Made by a program: the position numbers and the translations under genes
Notes under the pieces: model-generated
Told to the model about the DNA's origin: nothing
The model's input: the letters and a program-made list of their open reading frames with translations, nothing else
The model's database searches: none
Shown here: positions 37,404-46,347 of the stretch, piece after piece
How positions within the stretch are numbered: the stretch's first letter is position 1
How the letters are laid out: every line of letters starts with the position of its first letter
Assembly (NCBI RefSeq): GCF_007741475.1
Contig: NZ_CP036261.1
Span: forward strand, 6,759,798-6,823,797
DNA from: Rosistilla ulvae
GTDB taxonomy: Bacteria; Planctomycetota; Planctomycetia; Pirellulales; Pirellulaceae
Reading direction: 5' to 3'
DNA length: 64,000 nt

Positions 37404-38306
37404 ATGTCGGTCGCTGATCCCACGACACATCGCGAAGAACATCCGCAGCCGTCGCTGAAGATTTCTCAGTTCGACCAGGTCAGCTCGCTGCTGATGGCGC
37501 TACTGATGTTTGTCGGTTTCTTCGTCTTCTTTATGTTCATGATCTGGTTGCTCGATCGACTGAACTTCAAATCGGGCGAAGTCGTGGTGGCGATCGTCGA
37601 AGAAGCAGCCGGCCGCGGCGAAAACGCCGAAGGTTTCGAGCGCGACTTCGAACCGCCCGGACAAGAGGAAGTCGAAGAGCTGACCGAGCCGACCCTGACC
37701 GACACACTGCAAGCGGTAACCGATGCCGTCAGCTCCGTCGCCGCGTCGCTCGATTCGATGAACACCGATGCCGCCGCGTCGACCTCCGGATCGGGGCAAG
37801 GTGACAGCCGGCCTCCGGGCCCCGAGGGAGAGGGGGAAGACATCGTCCCCCGATTCGAGCGGTGGAATCTGAAATTCCAAGCCAAATCGATGGCCTCCTA
37901 CGCCGAACAGCTCGATTTCTACAAGATCGAACTGGGGGCGATCGGCGGCTCCACCGAGGGGGTCGACTACGCGTCGAACCTCGCCAAAGCACCCAAAAAG
38001 AAACACAACCCGGACACCTCGACCGAAAAACGACTCTACTTTCGCTTCACCCAAGCGGGACCTTTGGAACGCTGGGACAAAACACTGCTTGGCAAAGCGG
38101 GGGTCGGAGTCGGGGCGGGTCGACATGTGCTGAAGTTCATTCCGCCGAACCTTGAAAACATCCTGGCCCACACCGAACTGGAATATGCCAAAGAGAAGGG
38201 CTACCCCAGCGTGACGCAGATCGCCAAGACGATCTTCGAATCGCAGCCCGGTGGCGACGGGCACCAATTTGTCGTCATCGAGCAACGGTATCGGAAAGCA
38301 AAGTGA
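37404..38306 (+). CDS. One-TM periplasmic-domain protein, first gene of ExbB/ExbD-type operon
   Basis: 300 residues. The N-terminal 26 residues are cytoplasmic, a long hydrophobic segment covers about 27-50 (L-L-M-A-L-L-M-F-V-G-F-F-V-F-F-M-F), and the rest is periplasmic: an acidic low-complexity part (60-150, rich in Glu/Asp/Ser/Gly/Pro) and a folded C-terminal domain (about 150-300: R-L-Y-F-R-F-T-Q-A-G-P-L, H-V-L-K-F-I-P-P). The topology is that of TonB/TolA, and it sits where the transducer would be expected beside ExbB and ExbD, but there is no recognisable TonB or TolA C-terminal fold or Pro-rich spacer. I do not recognise a family. The 263-bp gap before exbB contains a possible internal promoter. 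Confidence 0.82.
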   Translation: MSVADPTTHREEHPQPSLKISQFDQVSSLLMALLMFVGFFVFFMFMIWLLDRLNFKSGEVVVAIVEEAAGRGENAEGFERDFEPPGQEEVEELTEPTLTDTLQAVTDAVSSVAASLDSMNTDAAASTSGSGQGDSRPPGPEGEGEDIVPRFERWNLKFQAKSMASYAEQLDFYKIELGAIGGSTEGVDYASNLAKAPKKKHNPDTSTEKRLYFRFTQAGPLERWDKTLLGKAGVGVGAGRHVLKFIPPNLENILAHTELEYAKEKGYPSVTQIAKTIFESQPGGDGHQFVVIEQRYRKAK

Positions 38307-38333
38307 TTCGGCTGCAATCGGTATCTGACCGGC

Positions 38334-38339
38334 TATAAT
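38334..38339 (+). promoter_or_regulatory. Possible internal -10 box ahead of exbB
   Basis: A perfect TATAAT lies 28 nt past the stop of the first gene and about 230 nt before the ExbB ATG. No good -35 is visible at 16-18 nt. It would let the exbB-downstream genes be transcribed without the first gene. Confidence 0.3.
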
Positions 38340-38569
38340 TCAAGGAATCGAATGCCCCTGAGTGTACGTCGCCTTGCCACCGATTCCTCGGCGAATATGC
38401 TCGTATGCAAACGGATTTGCCAGAGACATCCAACTCCTCCGACTCCTCCCCACGGATCGTCTCGAGCAACCCGAATCAACCGCGCCGTTGGTTCGTTTGA
38501 ATCCGTCCAACCAAGTCGAACTTAGCGAACGCTCCGAAGAAATATCCTCCGTTTCGAGACCACGACTCT

Positions 38570-39226
38570 ATGTCCGCGATGCTGCTTGCGAAAACCGACG
38601 TTTATTCACTGATCGCCAACTCGATTTATTTCGCCTTGGCCGCCGTCGCCCTGTGGGGAATCTATTGCGTGGTGATCGTTTGGACACGCGTCGCGGCAAA
38701 GCGATTCAAATCCGAAGACGACCAAAACGACTACCTGGACGAAGTTGCCGAACCATTGGAAGAGGGCGACTTTGACGCGGCGCTCGAACTTGTCGAAGGA
38801 GACCCGCGAGCGATTCCCCAGATGGTCGAATTGGCATTGGAAAATCGCGACCTCGGCTACCAAAAGGTGAAGGCGCTGGTCGTCGAGCGATTCCAACGCG
38901 ATGTGATCGCCGACCTGGAACACCGGCTCAGCTGGATTTCGACGGTGATCAAAAGCGCCCCGATGATCGGGCTGTTCGGGACGGTATTCGGCATGATGGG
39001 TGCCTTTAAAACGTTGGCGACCGCCGAATCGGTCGACCCGACAATGCTCGCGGCCGACATTAACGTCGCGCTGCGAACGACAGCTTGCGGGCTGGCGATC
39101 GCGGTTCCGTTGATCATCGCCACCGCCAGCGTGAACATCCGGATCAGCAAGATGGAAGACCTGGTCGGTGCCGGTTTGAACCGCTTCTTCGAAGCGTTCC
39201 GCAACGGGCTGTCGCGGCCTCGCTAA
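38570..39226 (+). CDS. ExbB/TolQ/MotA-type proton channel protein
   Basis: 218 residues with three membrane segments: about 13-38, 127-147 and 171-190, and a long cytoplasmic loop (41-126), the ExbB/TolQ plan. The conserved core reads A-P-M-I-G-L-F-G-T-V-F-G-M-M-G-A-F (130-146) and A-L-R-T-T-A-C-G-L-A-I-A-V-P (167-180), with the T-T pair that lines the proton path. With ExbD-type partners it converts proton-motive force into movement of an envelope protein. Two ExbD-type genes follow at 51 and 12 bp spacing, so the complex could be ExbB with mixed ExbD subunits. Start at 38570; M4 (38579) is an alternative. Confidence 0.93.
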   Translation: MSAMLLAKTDVYSLIANSIYFALAAVALWGIYCVVIVWTRVAAKRFKSEDDQNDYLDEVAEPLEEGDFDAALELVEGDPRAIPQMVELALENRDLGYQKVKALVVERFQRDVIADLEHRLSWISTVIKSAPMIGLFGTVFGMMGAFKTLATAESVDPTMLAADINVALRTTACGLAIAVPLIIATASVNIRISKMEDLVGAGLNRFFEAFRNGLSRPR

Positions 39227-39277
39227 CACAGCCAGCCGCCTGAAACTTTTCCAACAAAACCTGCCCGAGTAATTTCC

Positions 39278-39751
39278 ATGTCAACAGCGGCTCCGATCGA
39301 TGATATCGAAGACGACGCGCCGATCATGGCTCCGAAACGGACCGATGATGAGGAGATGGACATCACGCCGATGATCGACATCACCTTCCTGCTGCTGATC
39401 TTCTTTGTCGTCTGCTCCAAAATGGATCCCTCGCAAACCACCAACCTGCCGCTAGCCGACAACGGCTTGGCGATCTCGGCAAAAGATTCCGCCGTGGTCA
39501 AAATGAAGCGAGGGACGGGGGAAACGGCGGAACTGCAATCCAACGATGGCGTCACGTTCTCCAGCGATCCGGCGGCTCAACAAGAAGCGATCATGCGGTA
39601 CATCACCCGCGAGCGGGAATCCGGCAAAGCCAAGATCATGCTGATGTGTGAAAAAGATGTCCGCAGCGGCGAGGTGACCCGGGTGCAGAAGATGCTGGGC
39701 GATGCTTTCCCCGAAGTCGAGACAACGTATATCGCGGTCAAAGAGGAATAG
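39278..39751 (+). CDS. ExbD/TolR-type protein
   Basis: 157 residues: a cytoplasmic N-terminus (1-29), one membrane helix (about 33-47) in D-I-T-P-M-I-D-I-T-F-L-L-L-I-F-F, and a periplasmic domain. Asp34 in P-M-I-D is at the position of the essential proton-carrying Asp of E. coli ExbD (Asp25) and TolR. The periplasmic part ends in K-I-M-L-M-C-E-K-D-V-R-S-G-E-V, the usual ExbD/TolR strand-turn pattern (here with Cys), then a short tail. It partners the ExbB protein upstream and precedes a second, larger ExbD with a zinc ribbon. Unusually acidic N-terminus. Confidence 0.93.
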   Translation: MSTAAPIDDIEDDAPIMAPKRTDDEEMDITPMIDITFLLLIFFVVCSKMDPSQTTNLPLADNGLAISAKDSAVVKMKRGTGETAELQSNDGVTFSSDPAAQQEAIMRYITRERESGKAKIMLMCEKDVRSGEVTRVQKMLGDAFPEVETTYIAVKEE

Positions 39752-39763
39752 GGATCTGATTTG

Positions 39764-40501
39764 ATGAGCAACATCTGTCCGCAGTGCGGCTTCCAAACGC
39801 AAGGCACCCGCTGCGAAAGCTGTGGAGCCGCGATTCCGCCCGTCGACGCGATCCCTGTCGATGCGGATCCGGCGGCGGTCGAACCGACCGAAACCGAAGC
39901 GTTGGACGACGGTGCCCAAGCCGTGGAGGCTGAGGCCACCGAAACCGCGGCGACGGAAACGCAATCCTCCATCGAGACCACTGCCACCGCCCACCATCAC
40001 GGTCATGCGATGGCCGAAGCGGTCAACGCGACGAATTTTGGCATCGAGGAAGAGGTCGTCCCCGACGACCTCGAGATGAAAGGCAAGATCCGCGACGATT
40101 CGGAATTGGACATGACGCCGATGGTCGACGTAACCTTCCTGTTGCTGATTTTTTTCATGGTCACCGCTTCGTTCAGTTTGCAGAAATCGATCACGATGCC
40201 GCGCGAACAAAGCGAAGCCCCCAGCACCAATCAGCAGGATGAACCGGAGGAAGAGATCGATCTGGTAACGGTCCAGATCGATGAATTCAATTCCTTTACG
40301 GTGCTGGCAGCCGACTGGGAACGCGAGGTTCCCGGCAAACAAAATTTGATCCGAGCACTCAAAGAAGCGAAACCCGAATCGGAAGCTCGATTGAAGATCG
40401 AGGTCCATGAAGACGCGGTGATCGAGGCGGTGGTCGACGCGATGGACGCCGGAGCGGAAGTCGGATTCTCCGAGATCCAGAAATCTGAGGTAAAAGGATA
40501 G
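39764..40501 (+). CDS. ExbD/TolR-type protein with N-terminal zinc ribbon
   Basis: 245 residues from ATG at 39764, with GGGA 9-12 nt upstream; a TTG at 39761 is less likely. Residues 5-20 carry C-P-Q-C...C-E-S-C (Cys5, 8, 17, 20), a zinc-ribbon. Residues 25-110 are an Ala/Glu/Thr-rich linker with H-H-H-G-H. The ExbD part starts at about 112: L-D-M-T-P-M-V-D-V-T-F-L-L-L-I-F-F has the proton-path Asp at 122 and the membrane helix 121-138. A periplasmic domain follows, ending in D-A-G-A-E-V-G-F-S-E-I. By ExbD topology the ribbon is in the cytoplasm. Cysteine ligands on an ExbD N-terminus are unusual and suggest metal- or protein-sensing control of the motor. 12 bp after the first exbD gene; the next ATG begins 3 nt after its stop. 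Confidence 0.92.
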   Translation: MSNICPQCGFQTQGTRCESCGAAIPPVDAIPVDADPAAVEPTETEALDDGAQAVEAEATETAATETQSSIETTATAHHHGHAMAEAVNATNFGIEEEVVPDDLEMKGKIRDDSELDMTPMVDVTFLLLIFFMVTASFSLQKSITMPREQSEAPSTNQQDEPEEEIDLVTVQIDEFNSFTVLAADWEREVPGKQNLIRALKEAKPESEARLKIEVHEDAVIEAVVDAMDAGAEVGFSEIQKSEVKG

Positions 40502-40504
40502 TTG

Positions 40505-43500
40505 ATGTCACAGTCTGTGCTCGCTCGCGAATTGATCGCCCTGATTGAACGCCGGGGTCTGTTGGACCAAGAGATCGTCGATGCCCTGAACCAACAGATG
40601 CAGGAGGGTGGTGCGCGAGTAACTCCCGAAGCGGTCGCCAAACTGCTGGTCGACAACGGACACCTGACCCGATACCAAGCCACAAAATTGATCGGCGAAC
40701 TGCGGTCCGAACAATACGAAGAGGACTCGCAAGAGCCCGAAGCTGCCGAAATCGCCGACGAACCCGAACTGATGCTCGACGATGCGAGCGAGCTTGGGAT
40801 GGACGTCGAACCGATCGAGGTGGAAGCGATTGAAGTCGAGGCGATCGAGCCGGAAGCTGTCGAAGCCAAAACCGTTAGCGCCGAAGCTGTCGAAGCCGAA
40901 GCGGTTCCCAACGGCGATAGCGATACCCAAAGCACGCGTCCCAAATCCGGAACGCGCCGCACCGGCACACGTAAACGCAAAGCGTCGAATGAACCCGAAA
41001 AAAGCAAATGGGATTCATTTAAGATCTACGGCGTGGCCGGAGCGATCCTGGCCTGCCTGCCGTTGGGTTGGTTCTTCTGGAACTACATCAACAAAGGGAA
41101 CGCCGCCGAATACATGGAGCGGGCCAACGGTTTCTACGCGCAAGAAAACTACACCGGCGCCAAACAAACCTATCAGGATTTCTTAGACAACTTCGGCGAA
41201 GAGACCGAGGATTCGTCCAAGGCACGCGTCCGGATCGCCATGGCGCAACTGTATCAAACGATGCAGAACTCGACCGATCCGGAAAAGTTCCTCACAACAG
41301 CATCCACCCTGCTGCCGTCGATCATCAACGAGCAAGCGCTCGGCGAAAACCGCGCCGACTTGGCGGGGTTATTGGTCGATGTCGCTGAAAAGTTTGTCGG
41401 CCAGGCGGACAAGACGACCAACGCGGATGAAAAAGAACAGATCATCGGCCAGTTGGACCAACAGATGGAGCTGATCGCCGAACCGAGCTATGTTTCGACC
41501 GAACTGCGTGAGAGCCTCGGCAAACGCCTGGCGATCATCGAAGAGGACCGTCTGCGAGTCAACCGCGACATCAGCCGCGATCGCAAGCTGGCCGATACGA
41601 TCGCGACGATGAAAAAGGCGTTGGAGGCGAAGGATACCAAGAGTGCGTACGCGGCGCGAAAGAACATCATTCGCGAGTACCCGCGTCTGCATGACGAACC
41701 GCAAATGAACGAACTGGTCTTGGAAGCCAGCAAGATCCAACAGGAATTGGTCAAAACCGGTGTCGCTGAACTGAAGGTTTCGACCGAGGAACTGGAGACC
41801 AAAATTCGCAAGTCGATCGTGCTGGCCAACCAAGCCGGCCGAACGCTGAACGAACTGGGAGATCTGGTCTACTTTGTCCGCGTCGGCGGATCGGTCCAAG
41901 CGCTCAAAGCAGCCGACGGTTCGCTGTTGTGGCGGCGATTTGTCGGATATCGCGACGAACATCCACCGACCGCGCTAGGCGAAACACCCGAAGACGGCGT
42001 GCTGTTGTCCGATGGTTCCCAATTGGAAGTCCAACGACTCTCGGGCGCCGATGGCAAATTGCAATGGCGCGCCGCGATCGGTGAAACATTCACTCGCCCG
42101 ATCGTCGCCGACGACACGATCAATTTCAGCACCCACTCGGGCAAGGTCGCTTCGATCGACTCGGCGACCGGCAAGACGCAATGGGTTTCGCAACTGCCGC
42201 AAGCCTTGGAGGTCAGCCCTGGAACCGAGAACCGCAAGGGACTGTCGGTCTCTTATGTGCCGGGCGACCACAGCAATCTGTATGTGCTGGACCATCGCAA
42301 CGGCAACTGTCTGGAATCCTACTATGTTGGCCATCAAGAAAAATCGATCCGCGTTCCGCCAACGTACCTGTTGAACCACGTCTTTGTCTTCGAAAACAAG
42401 ACCAGCGATTACTGCTTGATGCACGTGCTGCAAACGGACAAACGAGGGCATGAACTAAAGAAAGCGCAAGCCAGTTTCCGACTGACCGGCAATGTGTTGG
42501 TCGCTCCCCAAATCGAAGGTCGACGGTTGATCGTCGTCACCAACCTGGGACAGATCTCGGTCTTCGAAGTGGAACCAACCGCGGAGACCAACAAGGTCAG
42601 CATGGTCGCCGAACAGGTCCCTTCCTACAGCGAACCGACGCTGACTCAAATGGCGATCGATCGATCGCAGATGTGGGTCACCGGCAGCCAGATCATGCGG
42701 TTCGATTTGCAGATCAACACGGGGCGCGTGATTCCTGGCGAAGTGAAATACGCAGGTGACATTTTCACCGCCCAGCCGAAATTGATTGGGAATGCTTTGA
42801 TCCACGCTCGCGTGGTCAGCGGCACCAAAGGGATTCGCGTCACCGCGGTGGAACCGAAGACGATGGAGGTCTTCTGGCAAACCGATCTGGGCGTGCCAAC
42901 GGCGTTTGTCGCCAACGATGGATCGGTCCTGCACGCAGCGACATCCCAAGGGGCGTTGTACGAGATCGACGCCGCTTCGATCGCTTCGGGAGCGACCAAA
43001 AAACCGGTCGAAAACCCAGGCGGCCAGGGACACGGAATCCAGTTCGTCTCGCCGATCTCGTTTGGCGAAAACACCAAGATCATGGTCAACCAAACCAAAC
43101 CAGACCAGATCGCTGTCTACGATCCATCGCGTGAAAAACAGAAACTGCGACTGGTCAAGTTGGCGTTGCCCGACGGTCGTCCCACCGCCGATCCATTGGT
43201 CGTCGGCAAGGGCCTGTTGATGCCACAAGACAGCGGCCGAATTGCGATGATGGATTGGCAGAGCGGGCGGATGCTGTCCAACCCGTTCCAACCTTCGCTG
43301 AAGCCAAACGAAAAGGTGACATGGACATCGATGGCCTCGCTGCCAAGCGATCCCGAACAGGTAATCTTTGGCGATAATCGCAAGAAACTGTACCGGGTCC
43401 GCGCCGGGGATCAAATCCGCCAACTTTCCGACAGCGAGGTCCAACGGAAACTGCTTGGCCCGCTAACGATCGTCGACGATCAAGTCCTGGCGATCGCATC

Positions 43501-43915
43501 GGGCCCGTCGGCCGACATGCTGCTGACATTTGATTCCAACAGCCTCAAATCAAACTCGGAACTGCTGCTTGCCGGACGCGCCACCTGGGGCCCAAAAACG
43601 ATCGGTGCCGTCGCGGTCGTTGCCACCGACAACCAAAAACTGACAGCTTACGATGCCGCCGGCAAAGCGGCTTGGGCAATCGATCTTCCGAAAGGAAAAC
43701 CGGTTGGCGATCCAGTGGTAAACGGTGACTCGCTGCTGATTGCTGGCGAACAGGGCTGGGTCCTGCGACTCGACCTCAGCAGTGGCGAATTGCTGGGCAC
43801 CACCGATATCGGCCAACCACTCTCGGGAACGCCGATTGCGTTTGGCAGCGTGATCGTCGTCCCTGGTGCCGAGGGAATCGTATTTGCCATCGATCCCCCG
43901 GACAACGCAAAATGA
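40505..43915 (+). CDS. Membrane-anchored PQQ-type beta-propeller with kinase-type N-terminal domain
   Basis: 1136 residues from ATG at 40505 (TTG at 40502 is less likely). Residues about 5-66 (L-A-R-E-L-I-A-L-I-E-R-R-G-L-L, then L-V-D-N-G-H-L-T-R-Y-Q-A-T-K-L) match the domain found before the catalytic domain of planctomycete Ser/Thr kinases; no kinase domain is present. Residues 101-134 are an acidic pseudo-repeat (V-E-A-I-E-V-E-A-I-E-P-E-A-V), 150-165 are Arg/Lys-rich, and 173-194 are one membrane helix. Periplasmic residues 198-420 are helical, TPR-like; about 440-1136 form PQQ-type propeller blades (for example A-A-D-G-S-L-L-W-R). It is in operon with ExbB/ExbD genes and may couple the cytoplasmic domain to a periplasmic scaffold. 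No PQQ enzyme residues were identified. Confidence 0.9.
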   Translation: MSQSVLARELIALIERRGLLDQEIVDALNQQMQEGGARVTPEAVAKLLVDNGHLTRYQATKLIGELRSEQYEEDSQEPEAAEIADEPELMLDDASELGMDVEPIEVEAIEVEAIEPEAVEAKTVSAEAVEAEAVPNGDSDTQSTRPKSGTRRTGTRKRKASNEPEKSKWDSFKIYGVAGAILACLPLGWFFWNYINKGNAAEYMERANGFYAQENYTGAKQTYQDFLDNFGEETEDSSKARVRIAMAQLYQTMQNSTDPEKFLTTASTLLPSIINEQALGENRADLAGLLVDVAEKFVGQADKTTNADEKEQIIGQLDQQMELIAEPSYVSTELRESLGKRLAIIEEDRLRVNRDISRDRKLADTIATMKKALEAKDTKSAYAARKNIIREYPRLHDEPQMNELVLEASKIQQELVKTGVAELKVSTEELETKIRKSIVLANQAGRTLNELGDLVYFVRVGGSVQALKAADGSLLWRRFVGYRDEHPPTALGETPEDGVLLSDGSQLEVQRLSGADGKLQWRAAIGETFTRPIVADDTINFSTHSGKVASIDSATGKTQWVSQLPQALEVSPGTENRKGLSVSYVPGDHSNLYVLDHRNGNCLESYYVGHQEKSIRVPPTYLLNHVFVFENKTSDYCLMHVLQTDKRGHELKKAQASFRLTGNVLVAPQIEGRRLIVVTNLGQISVFEVEPTAETNKVSMVAEQVPSYSEPTLTQMAIDRSQMWVTGSQIMRFDLQINTGRVIPGEVKYAGDIFTAQPKLIGNALIHARVVSGTKGIRVTAVEPKTMEVFWQTDLGVPTAFVANDGSVLHAATSQGALYEIDAASIASGATKKPVENPGGQGHGIQFVSPISFGENTKIMVNQTKPDQIAVYDPSREKQKLRLVKLALPDGRPTADPLVVGKGLLMPQDSGRIAMMDWQSGRMLSNPFQPSLKPNEKVTWTSMASLPSDPEQVIFGDNRKKLYRVRAGDQIRQLSDSEVQRKLLGPLTIVDDQVLAIASGPSADMLLTFDSNSLKSNSELLLAGRATWGPKTIGAVAVVATDNQKLTAYDAAGKAAWAIDLPKGKPVGDPVVNGDSLLIAGEQGWVLRLDLSSGELLGTTDIGQPLSGTPIAFGSVIVVPGAEGIVFAIDPPDNAK

Positions 43916-43965
43916 ATTGACCTCAACGCCCACCACGCCGTTCGTTTAATGCTTCGCTGGAACTC

Positions 43966-46344
43966 ATGGATCAGAAATTCAATATGATGCCAACCTGCAA
44001 CCTGATCGACACGCGAAGCCGTCTCACCTTGGGGTGGACGCTGTGTCTGTGTGTCGCCGCGTCGATCTGGTGCAGCCCTGTGGCACTCGGCCAAAACGAT
44101 GCCCAAGGCCCAGTCCCCAGCGGTATGGAACTGTTGGATGTCGAACCGTTCGACATCGTTCGCTTCACCGAAAAAGCGGGGGGAGGTGCCGTTCGCACGC
44201 TGCTGTTCAACTTTCCCAACCGCAAGCTTCCCGTCAATCCAAAGGGGAAGCTGGTGATGAGCCTTGTCGGTTTGGAGGGAAACAAATACGAAGCGGCCTG
44301 GAAAGACATCGAAACGATCGAACTTTGGGAAAAGCGGCTGCAGGCCGAAGTTCAAAAGATGATCGCTGCAAAACGTTTCGACGACGCCTACCCGTTGTTG
44401 GCGATCCTGTTGCGCGATTACCCGCAGATCGAGGGACTGGATCAATTGCGGGCCGATTACATGTATCGCAACGCAGCCGACGCGATGAAACAAGGCCAAT
44501 ACAAACAGACCTTGGCAATGTTGGAATCGCTCCGCCAACACGACCCGACCTTTAACACCCAGATCGTGCTTCGCGTGATCGGTGCGGTGACCGACAAATT
44601 GATCCAAGAACTGGTCGACAAGGGACAACTGGAATACGCTCAAAAGCTGCACGCCCGCCTAGAAAACGACTACCGCGACACCAGTCTTTCGTCGATCGAG
44701 AAATGGTCCGAGATCTTCCTGAAGATGGCGACGGAAAAGCGTGCCGCGGCGCTGGCCGCTCGCGAACGTGGCGACATGCGGGCCGCACGCGCACTGTCGC
44801 GGGAAAGCTATGCGATCTGGCCACGGATCGAAGGGGGCAAGGCGCTGATTACGAAGATCGATTCGGAATATCCGCTGGTCAATGTTGGTGTCCTGCAAAC
44901 GGCGACCGTCTTCGACCCGACGCGGATCGACAACTGGTCCGCTCGCCGCGCCGGACGATTGCTGTATCGGACGCTGTTTGAGATCAGCGGCGCCGGTCCC
45001 GAGGGGGGCGAATACGACTTTCTGTTTGGCGACCTCGAGATCAGCGACGATCGTAAAGAACTTTATTTCGATATCGACCTCAACGATCTTCCGCCCACAT
45101 TGGCGACGGCAAATTCGTTTAACGTCTCTGAATTGTTGATGAACCGCGCGCGTCCCGATCACCCCGACTACTCGGCCCCCTGGGCGGCGTTGTTAGACCG
45201 GATCGAGATCCCCACGCTGACCAAGATCACCGCCTATCTGAATCGCCCGCACGTCGTCCCGCACGCGCTGCTGCAGCGGAAGATCGACGGTGGGGTTTTT
45301 GAAGGCAAACCTGGGTCGCCAACCGGCGCGTACCGCTTCGACGTCCAAGAAGAGGGCGTTACCCGTTTCGTCTACACCGGAAAGGACCTCTCGGCCAGCC
45401 AACCGCGAGAGATCGTCGAAATTGAACTGGCCGATTCCAGCGATGCCGTGTCGGGCCTGCTGCGTGGCGAACTGGACGTCGTCGACCAACTGTTCCCCGC
45501 CGACGCCAACCGCTTGCGGCAAGACCCACGTGTCAACGTCGTCAATTACCCGCTTCCTTCGGTCCACATGCTGGTCCCTTGTTCGGACCATCACTTCTTG
45601 GCCGATCGAACGTTCCGTCGCGCCCTGCTGTACGCGATCGATCGCGATACGATCCTCAGCGGCGAACTGCTGGCGAATAAATCGGTGCAGGGTTGCCAAG
45701 TGCTGTCGGGACCATTTCCCGCCGGGATCGAATTAAACGATCCGCTGGCCTACGCGTACGACGAATCGATCCAACCGCGCCCCTACGAACCGCGACTGGG
45801 CAATCTGTTGATCACGATGGCCAAACAGCAGGCAGCGGCATTGGCCAAACGCAATAAAGAAAAACCGCCGGAACTGAAACCGATCCGGATTGGGTACCCC
45901 GCCACCGACATCGCCAACGTCGCTTGCGAGGCGATCAAGACGCAATTGTCGCTGCTGAGCGAATTGGAAGTCGAAACGGTCAAGCTGCCTCCTGGGCAAA
46001 CCTGGCCCGAGCCCGGTCAGTGCGATTTGGTCTACGTGATGGCAAGCGTTTGGGAACCGGTGGCCGACGCCCGCCGGATCGTCGGCCCCGATGGACTGGC
46101 CAAATCGGACAGCCAATTGGTTGGCATGGGGTTGCGAATGTTGGAAATGTCCAAAAACTGGAAAGATGTCCGCGACGGCTTGCGCGAACTCCACCGCATC
46201 TCGCATCACGAATTGCCCGTCCTGCCGCTGTGGCAATTGGTCGATTCGTATGCCTTCCGCAAGGACATCCGCGGTATCGGCCGCAGCAACGTCACGCTCT
46301 ACCAATCGTTGGACAATTGGCGTCTCTCCTCGAGCACGAAATAA
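43966..46344 (+). CDS. Exported family-5 solute-binding-like protein
   Basis: 792 residues. The signal peptide ends near residue 42 (W-C-S-P-V-A-L-G-Q). Residues about 60-290 are helical and repeat-like (R-F-D-D-A-Y-P-L-L-A-I-L-L-R-D-Y-P), an addition absent from ordinary binding proteins. Residues about 300-792 match the family-5 extracellular solute-binding fold of oligopeptide/nickel transporters: R-A-G-R-L-L-Y-R-T-L-F-E-I, F-R-R-A-L-L-Y-A-I-D-R-D-T-I-L (near 555) and the C-terminal H-H-E-L-P-V-L-P-L-W. No permease or ATPase gene is near in this operon, so it may serve as a periplasmic binding or scaffold component of the ExbBD-linked assembly rather than in import. 50 bp downstream of the propeller gene. 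Confidence 0.88.
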   Translation: MDQKFNMMPTCNLIDTRSRLTLGWTLCLCVAASIWCSPVALGQNDAQGPVPSGMELLDVEPFDIVRFTEKAGGGAVRTLLFNFPNRKLPVNPKGKLVMSLVGLEGNKYEAAWKDIETIELWEKRLQAEVQKMIAAKRFDDAYPLLAILLRDYPQIEGLDQLRADYMYRNAADAMKQGQYKQTLAMLESLRQHDPTFNTQIVLRVIGAVTDKLIQELVDKGQLEYAQKLHARLENDYRDTSLSSIEKWSEIFLKMATEKRAAALAARERGDMRAARALSRESYAIWPRIEGGKALITKIDSEYPLVNVGVLQTATVFDPTRIDNWSARRAGRLLYRTLFEISGAGPEGGEYDFLFGDLEISDDRKELYFDIDLNDLPPTLATANSFNVSELLMNRARPDHPDYSAPWAALLDRIEIPTLTKITAYLNRPHVVPHALLQRKIDGGVFEGKPGSPTGAYRFDVQEEGVTRFVYTGKDLSASQPREIVEIELADSSDAVSGLLRGELDVVDQLFPADANRLRQDPRVNVVNYPLPSVHMLVPCSDHHFLADRTFRRALLYAIDRDTILSGELLANKSVQGCQVLSGPFPAGIELNDPLAYAYDESIQPRPYEPRLGNLLITMAKQQAAALAKRNKEKPPELKPIRIGYPATDIANVACEAIKTQLSLLSELEVETVKLPPGQTWPEPGQCDLVYVMASVWEPVADARRIVGPDGLAKSDSQLVGMGLRMLEMSKNWKDVRDGLRELHRISHHELPVLPLWQLVDSYAFRKDIRGIGRSNVTLYQSLDNWRLSSSTK

Positions 46345-46347
46345 CGC

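Noticed and set aside
40505-43915. PQQ-dependent alcohol dehydrogenase
   Set aside because: Only propeller blades are visible; no heme site (CxxCH), no disulfide pair or catalytic Asp signature was found.
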